A stretch of DNA of 64,000 nucleotides, from NCBI GenBank assembly GCA_003139695.1, contig PLJM01000005.1, positions 1-64,000 on the forward strand, given 5' to 3'. The first letter of the stretch is position 1. Every line of letters begins with the position of its first letter. A program made the position numbers and the translations under genes. Below, piece after piece: positions 57,379-64,000 of this stretch. The DNA is from Candidatus Dormiibacterota bacterium. Its GTDB lineage: Bacteria; Chloroflexota; Dormibacteria; Dormibacterales; Dormibacteraceae. The notes under the pieces are model-generated. The model was not told the DNA's origin. It searched no databases and worked only from the letters and a program-made list of their open reading frames with translations.

Positions 57379-57846
57379 TCACTGGACTGAGAAGATGCGC
57401 GTCACCGCGTTCAGCGTCATCACGTTGGGCAGCAGGCCGTCGATCTTGAGCTTGCCGCTGAGCAGCTTGGCGGCCACCCCTCGGCCCACCTCGTCGTAGT
57501 AGATGGGCAACCCGAACACTCCAATCTTCAAATTGCTCAGGCTCATCACGGTCTCCGCGTCTGTCCGGATTGTGAGTGTGCGATTGGGCACGAGGCCGTT
57601 GTGAACGGTCAGCCAGCCGCCTGTGCCCTTGAAGTCCAGGGTGACGCCCTCGTCGATGTCGTTGACCCAGATCCCGACCCGTGCGACGAGCGTCGAGAAG
57701 TCTTTCCTTTTCTCAATGCGGCTCTTGACGTTGGCCTCGATCAAGCCCCCCAGCATCGACGCAAAGGCGCTGGGCTCGTCATTCGCGTAGTCGACGAGCC
57801 CCTCCTTTTTGGGCTCCGGTTTCAACTTGTCGCTTCGTCGGGCCAT
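57379..57846 (-). CDS. SCP2 sterol-binding domain protein (1)
   Basis: 155 aa: a charged N-terminus, then an SCP2-like fold (VTLDFKGTGGWLTV, LTIRTDAETVMSL, LLSGKLKIDGLLPN). SCP2 domains bind acyl-CoA or lipids. In this operon it may carry acyl chains for the mutase/epimerase pathway (inference). Its start overlaps the next SCP2 gene by 25 nt. Confidence 0.8.
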   Translation of the reverse strand: MARRSDKLKPEPKKEGLVDYANDEPSAFASMLGGLIEANVKSRIEKRKDFSTLVARVGIWVNDIDEGVTLDFKGTGGWLTVHNGLVPNRTLTIRTDAETVMSLSNLKIGVFGLPIYYDEVGRGVAAKLLSGKLKIDGLLPNVMTLNAVTRIFSVQ

Positions 57847-58250
57847 TCAACAGGAATCCGAGTCGTGCATTCGGTCATCTCCTGAGATGCCTTCGTGTAA
57901 CGGACGATCGTCGGGAGATCCCCCTTCAGCTTGAGCTTGCCCTGGAGCATGCCCTTGGTGGCATCGAGCTCTTTGGTCGCCACCTGCTTCCAGCGCGAAT
58001 ACGGGGCAGTGATGACGAAATCGCATTTCTGCGCGTCGGCGGCAGGGCCGACCTTGATGTCGCGAGCCTCACCGTCGAATAGGTCCATGACGATTCCTCT
58101 GGACTCGGCAAAATGCTTGTCGGGCTCGGCTTCCACCACGAGGCCGACCGTCCACTTCCAGCCCTTGCCCGCGGCCTTGTAGGCAGTGGATTTGTTGACC
58201 TCGTCCTTGAAGGCGTCAGCCCATTCCGCCGAGAAAGCCTTGACCGTCAT
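57822..58250 (-). CDS. SCP2 sterol-binding domain protein (2)
   Basis: 142 aa, compact SCP2 fold (KWTVGLVVEAEPD, CDFVITAPYSRWKQV, MLQGKLKLKGDL). ATG at 58250 follows AGGAGGAG. First gene of the SCP2-SCP2-mce-mcm-pccB unit; the two SCP2 proteins are only distantly alike. Confidence 0.8.
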   Translation of the reverse strand: MTVKAFSAEWADAFKDEVNKSTAYKAAGKGWKWTVGLVVEAEPDKHFAESRGIVMDLFDGEARDIKVGPAADAQKCDFVITAPYSRWKQVATKELDATKGMLQGKLKLKGDLPTIVRYTKASQEMTECTTRIPVEWPDEATS

Positions 58251-58295
58251 GTTCTCCTCCTCGTAACCCGGGAACGCGTCGTTTGAGAGGCTACG

Positions 58296-58973
58296 CTACA
58301 CCGGACCACACAGATCGCCCGTGGACACCTCGCCAGGGCGGACGACGCGGCAGTAGACCCCCATGCACGTGTCGGAGGTCTTGGCCAAGACGCGAAGGAG
58401 GGCCGGAGTCGTCGCGGTGGTGTCGGGGTCAAAAGTGATGACCACACACCGTTCGCACCGCTTGACCACCTCTAGCTGAGCCGAGCCCGCCTCGAGGCGC
58501 CGGCCGACCCAGCGCAGCTCCGCCTCCGGTTCCAGGCCCTCGATGTACAGGTTGGCGCGGAACCGGCGATGGTCGACCGGCACGCCAGCCGCCAGGGCAA
58601 ACGCCGCGACAGTCGAGAGATTCACGACCAACACCGGCGAGTCATCGAAATTCGCGCCGGCGAGGTCGCGCAAAGTCAATGGCCGCCCGCTCGCGTGGCC
58701 GAGATCCGATACCAGGGCGTCGTCAAGTCGTCGAGCGTCACCACCAGGGACGGCGACCTCAACGTCGTCGCCTTTCAATCGGGCGCGGTAGTTCATGAGC
58801 CGCTTGTCTTCGGTGGCGGTCAGAAGCTTTCCAGCGCGGTTGGCAGTGCCGTCGACAAGCGCCCATCGACGATCGCCCTCAAAGCCAGTTTCCGTGAGCG
58901 CGACGGACTCCACCATCTCGCCAGCCATGGATTTGACGGGATAGCGCCAGATCTCGGAGATGGATCCAACCAC
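58296..58973 (-). CDS. MOSC domain protein
   Basis: About 225 aa: MOSC_N-like strand region (ISEIWRYPVKSMAGE, FEGDRRWALVD) and the MOSC core (RFRANLYIEGL, VKRCERCVVI, TCMGVYCRVVRPGEVSTGD) with the conserved Cys. MOSC proteins carry sulfur or molybdenum cofactor chemistry. GTG at 58973 has TAGTCT 7 nt upstream; ATG at 59012 is an alternative that would lie upstream of that box. Confidence 0.85.
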   Translation of the reverse strand: MVGSISEIWRYPVKSMAGEMVESVALTETGFEGDRRWALVDGTANRAGKLLTATEDKRLMNYRARLKGDDVEVAVPGGDARRLDDALVSDLGHASGRPLTLRDLAGANFDDSPVLVVNLSTVAAFALAAGVPVDHRRFRANLYIEGLEPEAELRWVGRRLEAGSAQLEVVKRCERCVVITFDPDTTATTPALLRVLAKTSDTCMGVYCRVVRPGEVSTGDLCGPV

Positions 58974-58980
58974 GGGAGAA

Positions 58981-58986
58981 AGACTA
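58981..58986 (-). promoter_or_regulatory. -10 box of the MOSC gene (leaderless)
   Basis: TAGTCT on the minus strand ends 7 nt before the GTG at 58973. Confidence 0.45.
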
Positions 58987-59011
58987 CCGATCCACCGCGT
59001 CTGTCCGGCCA

Positions 59012-59017
59012 TAAGAT
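59012..59017 (+). promoter_or_regulatory. -10 box of the WS/DGAT gene (leaderless)
   Basis: TAAGAT ends 6 nt before the GTG at 59024; no Shine-Dalgarno. It faces the divergent MOSC promoter 26 bp away. Confidence 0.5.
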
Positions 59018-59023
59018 CACCTC

Positions 59024-60427
59024 GTGACGGCGAACGGCTCCACTTTCTACGAGCCCCTGTCGGCACGCGACGCCTGGTTTCTGTATGCCGAGCGGCCGTC
59101 GACTCCGCTCGACCTCGGCACTGTGTACGTATTCGAAGGCGGCTCGCGCGTGCCGGGTGGGCGCGGCGCCCTCGGCATCGAGGAGACGATCAGGGAGCGC
59201 ATCCACCTGGTACCGCGCTACCGCCAGCGGATTCTTCGGGCGCCGATGAACCTGGCGCACCCGGTGTGGGTCGACGACACCAACTTCGACCTCGGCGCTC
59301 ACGTACGCCGCGAAGTGCTCCCGCCACCAGGGGATGGCGCCGCGGTCCGCAAGCTGGTGATGCGAATCCTGTCCCGCCCTCTCGACATGCGCCGTCCGTT
59401 GTGGGAGGTGACCATCGTCACGGGTCTCAGCAACGACCGCGTCGTCATCGTGAACCGCGCCCACCACGCCATGGTCGACGGAGTCTCGTCAGTCGACATC
59501 ATCACGCTCCTACTCGACACGACCGAGGAGATCTACGTGCCTGAGCCACCTGAGGCGGAATGGAAACCACGCCCGGCGCCCACCCGCTGGCAGCTCATAA
59601 GACCCGTGTTGTGGAACGTTGGCACTCAGCGCAAAGACGAGAGGACCATGGTTCCCGCAGTCTGGAGCACAACCCGCGTCCCCTGGAAAAGCCTTTTCTC
59701 GCTGAGCGGCAAGATGGTCAGCCCCCGGCCCGACCTCTTCTTCAACCGAAGGATTGGAACGCAGCGGAGCGGACGCGGCCTGAAGGTACCGCTGTCCGCT
59801 TTCAAAGCGCTCAAGGTGCAATTCGGCTGCACCGTGAACGACGCGGTGCTGGCCGTGGTGTCCGACGGATTGCATAGATGGTTCAAGGCACGTGGCGAGC
59901 GCGTGCCCGAGAAAGTGCGTGTCTTCTGTCCGGTAAGCGTTCGGGGCGAATCGCCGGGGCGGCTCGGAAACCAGATAAGCGGCATGGTGCTGGAGCTACC
60001 GACCGGTGACCTCACCATCGAGCAGCGCTTGCGAAAGATCAAGGTCACGACCGGCGATCTCAAGCGGACGCGGCAGGCAGTGGCCGCCGACAAGCTCGCC
60101 GGCCTTGCGGACTGGGCCCCGCCAACGCTTCTTGTCCTGGCTGGACGCCTCATGTCCAATCCACAGGGCGGCGCCAACATCAACGTCACCAACGTGCCTG
60201 GCCCACAGTTTCCACTCTATTCAGGCGGGGCTCAGCTGCTCGAGGTGTGGCCGTTCGCTCCGCTCTATCCCTCGATGGGCTTGGGCATCGCCATCGTTTC
60301 GTATAACGGCGAGGCTTACTTCGGCCTGACGGCCGACCCGGGCATCGTTCCGGATGTGGAACAGTTCACGGCGATGCTCCGGGAAGCGGCCGACGAATGC
60401 GCAGCCCTCGCTGCCGGACCTGCCTAG
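59024..60427 (+). CDS. wax ester synthase/diacylglycerol acyltransferase (WS/DGAT)
   Basis: 467 aa. AHHAMVDG is the catalytic HHxxxDG motif (about residue 146), RRPLWEV the conserved PLW region, and NVTNVPGPQFPLY the C-terminal signature. WS/DGAT joins acyl-CoA to a fatty alcohol or diacylglycerol to make storage lipid. Together with the acyl-CoA reductase at 16.7-19 kb this suggests wax esters. Its last 4 nt overlap the convergent S9-FHA gene. Confidence 0.94.
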   Translation: MTANGSTFYEPLSARDAWFLYAERPSTPLDLGTVYVFEGGSRVPGGRGALGIEETIRERIHLVPRYRQRILRAPMNLAHPVWVDDTNFDLGAHVRREVLPPPGDGAAVRKLVMRILSRPLDMRRPLWEVTIVTGLSNDRVVIVNRAHHAMVDGVSSVDIITLLLDTTEEIYVPEPPEAEWKPRPAPTRWQLIRPVLWNVGTQRKDERTMVPAVWSTTRVPWKSLFSLSGKMVSPRPDLFFNRRIGTQRSGRGLKVPLSAFKALKVQFGCTVNDAVLAVVSDGLHRWFKARGERVPEKVRVFCPVSVRGESPGRLGNQISGMVLELPTGDLTIEQRLRKIKVTTGDLKRTRQAVAADKLAGLADWAPPTLLVLAGRLMSNPQGGANINVTNVPGPQFPLYSGGAQLLEVWPFAPLYPSMGLGIAIVSYNGEAYFGLTADPGIVPDVEQFTAMLREAADECAALAAGPA

Positions 60428-63400
60428 CTTTCCAGCGTGAAGCGGATCGTGTTCTGGCCGATGGCGATCAGGTCGCCGTGGCCGAGCTGCCTTTCGATGA
60501 CCGGCTCGCCGTTCACGAGCGTGCCGTTGGTGCTGCCCAGGTCGCTGATCCAGAACGCCCCACCGCGCACCTCAATGCGCCCGTGACGGCCTGAAGTGGC
60601 GGCGTCGCCGACGACCACATCGTTGTCGGGAGCTCGACCGAACGTCACCGTCTGGTTGGGGAGCGCAACCATCCGTCCGGCGAATGGGCCGGTTTCGAAG
60701 GTCAGCTTGGCCGGAAAGCCGCCGCCCGCCGCAATGATCTCGGGCGGAACCGCCTGAAGGGACACCGTGCGTTTCGACTCCGACAACGCGTCGGCCGGCT
60801 GCCACGCCGGAATGATCGACGTCGCCTCCTCCGAAAACGCGGACTGAGAAGGGGGTGCGCCATTGCTCGGCGCTTCGGTTGGACCGCTGTGCGGCCAGGC
60901 GACGATCGTCTGAGCCACGGGGTCCTGGCTTGGAGCGGCGGCCGAGGCCGAAACCGGCGCCGGCTGAACCTCGGGCTCCGGCTCCGGCGTGGGCGCCGGC
61001 GCGGCAGCAGCCACCGGCTCCTGCGCTGCGACCTCAGGCGGGGGAATCAGCGGTTCGGGCTCGGGGAACACGGGCGCAAGCTCTTCGATTGCCGGCTCGA
61101 CCTGCGGCGGGACGGTCGCCTTCCACTCGTCGGCGGGCGGGGCGGGCGCCGGCACGGCCTGCTGCCAGAGGTCGGCCACCGTAGGCACGCGCTCCGGCGC
61201 GACCATGGGCTCTGGCTCGGCAGCAGGCGGAGGCGAAGCAGCGTCGATGGCCTCGGGCCCAGCGGCAAGCACAGGCTCCGGGGCCGGCTCAGGCTCGGTG
61301 ACGGCCACCTGTTCTGCGGCCTCGACCGGCTCCGCCTCGGCAGCAGGCGCCATCGGCTCCTCGGACTCGACTGCCTGCGCCTCGTCGGCTGCAAGACCGG
61401 AAACCGCCAGCCCCTCCAACTCCAACGTGTCAAGGCTTCGGGTGGCCAGCACCTGGGTGGCGGCCTCCGTCTCGACCGGCGGCGCGTTGGCCTCGAGCGG
61501 CTGCGCAGAAGCTTCGACCGGCTGGGCGGACCCTTCCACTGGCTGAGCAGACGTTTCGACCGGCTCGGCCACAGCTTCGGCGGCCTCGACCGGTCGGTCG
61601 GCGGCCGCAGTGCCGAGGAATCGCTCAAACCAGCCCGCAATGCGTCGGAGACGCTCGACCCGGCGATCGGGCCGGCCGCTCCGCGAGAGGTCGTGCGACT
61701 CCTCGGGGAATCGAGCCAGCTCGACGGTCTTGCCGAGCAGCCGCATGGCGCCAAACATCTCCTCCGACTGCGAGATTGCACAGCGAAGGTCCATCTCGCC
61801 ACAGGTCAGGAGCAGCGGGGTCTTGATGTTGTTGACATATCGAATCGGCGATCTTCGCCACAGCTCATCGAGATCGGGGTAAGGCGGGGGACCCAGCTCC
61901 AGCGAGCCCCAGATAACGATGTCGTGCTGCGCGAACTCGCTGACCAGGTTGGAGATCGAACGCATCGCGACAGCGGCAGCGAAGCGGTCGGTCTGGCCGA
62001 TCGCCCAGTTGGTCATGTAGCCGCCATAAGAACCGCCGCCGATGCCCATGCGGCTGGTGTCGATCGCGCCCGAGCGCTCGATCATCTGGTCGACCGCAGT
62101 CATCAGGTCGACGTAATCCTTGCCGCCCCAGTCCCGAACCACCTCACCCCTGAAGCGCTCGCCATATCCGTCAGAGCCGCGGGGGTTGGCGTACAGGACC
62201 AGGTATCCCATCCCGGCCAGCACCTGTAGCTCGTGGAAGAATGCCCATCCGTACTGTCCGTGCGGACCCCCGTGAACCTCGAGGACCAGCGGATACAGAC
62301 GGCCGGGGTCGAAGTTCTCCGGCTTGAGCAGCCAGCCTTCGATTCCCCACCCGTCCGGTGCGGTGAACTGGTGGCGCTCCGGATGCGCGACATAGCGATC
62401 GCGAAGCCAGGGATTCAAGTCGGTCAGCCGGGCCTCGGCGCCATTGGCGACGATATGAAGCTCTCCGGGATTGCTTGGGTCGGAGGCGCAGAACGCAAAG
62501 ATCCCCGAGGTGACGTCGAAGTCGAAGATCCGGCGCGCGCCGCCGACCTCCGGCCCGAGGTTGCCATCGAGGTCGCACGAGTAAAGCCCGGTGACGCCAG
62601 GTCCGCTGGAGAGAAAGTAAAGACGGCCGCCGTCTTTGGACCAGCGGACGCGGACGCCATGGCCCCCGCGCATGTCGGTGATGATGCTGTCGCCGACCGA
62701 TTGATCGAGCGAGAGGGTCAAGCAGCGTGGCACTCCGCCGCTCGATGGCACCACCCACAACCGCTCGATGAGGCCGGCCTCGAGGCCGTTGGGAGCCACG
62801 AAAGCGATGGCGTCGCCTCGAGGCGACCACGATGGCGAGCCCAGGTAGAGCCCGCCTGCAATCTTGGTTCGCTCGCCCGCCAGGTCGACGACATAGAGGT
62901 CGAGCTCACGCTGCAGGTCGGAGTCCGGCGCGGCGTTTCCTGTAACTGCGAGCCTGGAGCTGTCAGGCGACCAGTCAAAACCCGTGGCGTCCCAGACGCC
63001 GCTAGTCAGCTGCTTGGCCTCGCCGCCTTGCGCAGGCACCACGAACAGGTGGTGATTGCGCCCATCGACGAAACCTTGACCGTCATGCTTGTAGTCGAGG
63101 CGGCGCGCAACCCTGACTACGGGCGATCGCCGTAATTGCTCCTTGCTGTCAGGCGGCCTTGGGTCATCCACCACTGCGTCCGGATCGGAGACCACCACGC
63201 CGATGAAGGCGACACTCTTGCCGTCTGGCGACCATGCCGGGCTCGATGCGCCCTCAGGTATCGAGGTCAGCTGCCTCGCTTCGCCGCCCGTCGAGACGTC
63301 GAGCACGAAAACCTGATCGGTCGCACCTCGGCGGCTGACGAACGCGATCCTGCGGCCGTCGGGTGACCACTCGGGGGAGTGATCCCGCCGGGCGGCGCCT

Positions 63401-63579
63401 GTCGCGTCGACCGGCTCCCGGTCCAGCAGGCGCCTGATCACTATGCGGCTCCTAGTCTGGCGCGACTCTGCGTCCGGTGAGCTCAGCTGGTAGGCAACTC
63501 GTTCGCCGTCGGGGCTCAGACGGACGTGGTCGATCCAGCAGAAGCGGTACAGATCATCAGCGCCAATCGGTGGGGGCAC
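60424..63579 (-). CDS. S9-family peptidase fused to a C-terminal FHA domain
   Basis: About 1051 aa. A beta-propeller (residues ~10-380, repeated SPDGKR-type blades) is followed by a prolyl-oligopeptidase hydrolase: Ser517 in GGGSYGGYM, Asp597 in CGEMDLRC and His629 in ESHDLS. An acidic Pro/Ala/Glu linker of about 300 residues leads to a complete FHA domain (~970-1051: VTFGRAPDND, SGRHGRIE, STNGTLVNG). S9 enzymes cleave short peptides; FHA binds phosphothreonine. No signal peptide. GTG at 63579 fits the TACAAT box 12 nt upstream. Confidence 0.9.
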   Translation of the reverse strand: MPPPIGADDLYRFCWIDHVRLSPDGERVAYQLSSPDAESRQTRSRIVIRRLLDREPVDATGAARRDHSPEWSPDGRRIAFVSRRGATDQVFVLDVSTGGEARQLTSIPEGASSPAWSPDGKSVAFIGVVVSDPDAVVDDPRPPDSKEQLRRSPVVRVARRLDYKHDGQGFVDGRNHHLFVVPAQGGEAKQLTSGVWDATGFDWSPDSSRLAVTGNAAPDSDLQRELDLYVVDLAGERTKIAGGLYLGSPSWSPRGDAIAFVAPNGLEAGLIERLWVVPSSGGVPRCLTLSLDQSVGDSIITDMRGGHGVRVRWSKDGGRLYFLSSGPGVTGLYSCDLDGNLGPEVGGARRIFDFDVTSGIFAFCASDPSNPGELHIVANGAEARLTDLNPWLRDRYVAHPERHQFTAPDGWGIEGWLLKPENFDPGRLYPLVLEVHGGPHGQYGWAFFHELQVLAGMGYLVLYANPRGSDGYGERFRGEVVRDWGGKDYVDLMTAVDQMIERSGAIDTSRMGIGGGSYGGYMTNWAIGQTDRFAAAVAMRSISNLVSEFAQHDIVIWGSLELGPPPYPDLDELWRRSPIRYVNNIKTPLLLTCGEMDLRCAISQSEEMFGAMRLLGKTVELARFPEESHDLSRSGRPDRRVERLRRIAGWFERFLGTAAADRPVEAAEAVAEPVETSAQPVEGSAQPVEASAQPLEANAPPVETEAATQVLATRSLDTLELEGLAVSGLAADEAQAVESEEPMAPAAEAEPVEAAEQVAVTEPEPAPEPVLAAGPEAIDAASPPPAAEPEPMVAPERVPTVADLWQQAVPAPAPPADEWKATVPPQVEPAIEELAPVFPEPEPLIPPPEVAAQEPVAAAAPAPTPEPEPEVQPAPVSASAAAPSQDPVAQTIVAWPHSGPTEAPSNGAPPSQSAFSEEATSIIPAWQPADALSESKRTVSLQAVPPEIIAAGGGFPAKLTFETGPFAGRMVALPNQTVTFGRAPDNDVVVGDAATSGRHGRIEVRGGAFWISDLGSTNGTLVNGEPVIERQLGHGDLIAIGQNTIRFTLES

Positions 63580-63591
63580 GAGCGTCAACCG

Positions 63592-63597
63592 ATTGTA
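63592..63597 (-). promoter_or_regulatory. -10 box of the S9-FHA gene
   Basis: TACAAT on the minus strand, 12 nt before the GTG at 63579. Confidence 0.4.
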
Positions 63598-63675
63598 TTG
63601 CCCACGGCCGCCCACCGGCTAGCACGCGAGTTATTGAAAGGCGCCGAAGTATCTTCAGGTGGTAAACCAGTCGAC

Positions 63676-64000
63676 ATGAGCAACACAGCCGGAGGCCGAC
63701 AGGCAGCACTTCGCGGCATGGGATGGGGCGTGCTCGCGGGCGTTGTGCTCGTGACCCTGATGTACCTGGCAAACCTCTTGCTGGGCTTGAAACCGCTCCC
63801 GCAGCTGCTGAACGAGCCCCTCCTGGCTGTGATGCCGGGGTTCGTTTTCGGATTTCTTATCGACACGCTTCAGCACGCGGGCAAGGTCGTGGAGGAGGTG
63901 GGGCTGATCGTCGCCATGGTGATTGGCCTTGGAGTGCTGGGAGCGGCCTGGGGCTGGACGAGCCGCATCTGGCATTCGCAACATTCGGCCCTGGCTTTTG
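63676..64000 (+). CDS. membrane protein N-terminus (cut by window edge)
   Basis: The frame from ATG 63676 stays open to the window end (108 codons). It has three to four hydrophobic helices: GVLAGVVLVTLMYLANLLLG, LLAVMPGFVFGFLI and GLIVAMVIGLGVLGAAWGW. This spacing resembles the membrane-anchoring N-terminal region of some Chloroflexi-type molybdopterin-dependent oxidoreductases, but the catalytic part is beyond the window, so the identity is open. Confidence 0.55.
   Translation, partial: MSNTAGGRQAALRGMGWGVLAGVVLVTLMYLANLLLGLKPLPQLLNEPLLAVMPGFVFGFLIDTLQHAGKVVEEVGLIVAMVIGLGVLGAAWGWTSRIWHSQHSALAF

Overview
The window is a high-GC, gene-dense bacterial chromosome segment. It has one tRNA, no rRNA, no recognisable transposase, no phage genes and no CRISPR array. 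The gene content points to an aerobic soil Terrabacteria lineage, most likely Candidatus Dormibacterota or a Chloroflexota/Actinobacteriota relative: a deazaflavin (F420)-type nitroreductase, an IdeR-like metal regulator, an LCP protein, a WS/DGAT wax-ester synthase, several acyl-CoA dehydrogenases and many GTG/TTG starts. The phylum is an inference from gene content, not from a marker tree.

Layout. 1-5.3 kb: tRNA-Pro, thioesterase, lipoprotein, then a phosphatase / APH-type kinase / acyl-CoA dehydrogenase unit resembling a split ACAD10/11 (LvaA-LvaC) system, and an MBL-rhodanese protein. 5.3-8.6 kb: frdABCD-type succinate dehydrogenase/fumarate reductase. 8.6-16.5 kb: FAD oxidoreductase, M19 dipeptidase, zinc-ribbon protein, cyclase, IF-1, Ddn-like reductase, acyltransferase, and a LarA-like racemase with a zinc alcohol dehydrogenase. 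16.5-24 kb: fatty acyl-CoA reductase fused to a HAD domain, M23 peptidase, MscL, and a metal regulator divergent from a ZIP transporter. 24-33 kb: NUDIX hydrolase and a long cytochrome c maturation operon (phosphatase, GH1 glucosidase, ccmG-E-F-x-A-B-C-D) whose CcmE has Cys at the heme-binding position. 33-37.4 kb: RarA, NDK-like protein, MscS, L25 and two RDD proteins. 37.4-40.5 kb: isobutyryl-CoA-mutase-type small and large subunits with the MeaB chaperone. 40.7-50.7 kb: LCP protein, membrane proteins, three acyl-CoA dehydrogenases, a beta-propeller protein, ArsB-type permease and USP. 50.8-58.3 kb: DUF2752 protein, sucCD, acyl-CoA carboxylase beta, methylmalonyl-CoA mutase, epimerase and two SCP2 proteins. 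58.3-64 kb: MOSC protein, WS/DGAT, an S9 peptidase fused to an FHA domain, and the start of a membrane protein cut by the window edge.

How the genes work together. Acyl-CoA dehydrogenases, the kinase/ACAD pair, two B12 mutases, epimerase, carboxylase and SucCD form a route for odd-chain, branched-chain and possibly 4-hydroxy acids to propionyl-CoA, succinyl-CoA, succinate and, through FrdABCD, the quinone pool. FAR, acyltransferase and WS/DGAT point to neutral-lipid (wax ester) storage.

The most unusual signal is non-coding. A 163-169 nt structured element occurs four times (24.0, 40.5, 47.4 and 49.4 kb), plus one tandem half copy. Its distal hairpin always lies 4-22 nt past the stop codon of the adjoining gene, and stem positions change in compensating pairs. 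Many lead genes also have a TANNNT box 6-12 nt before the start codon and no Shine-Dalgarno sequence, suggesting widespread leaderless transcription.
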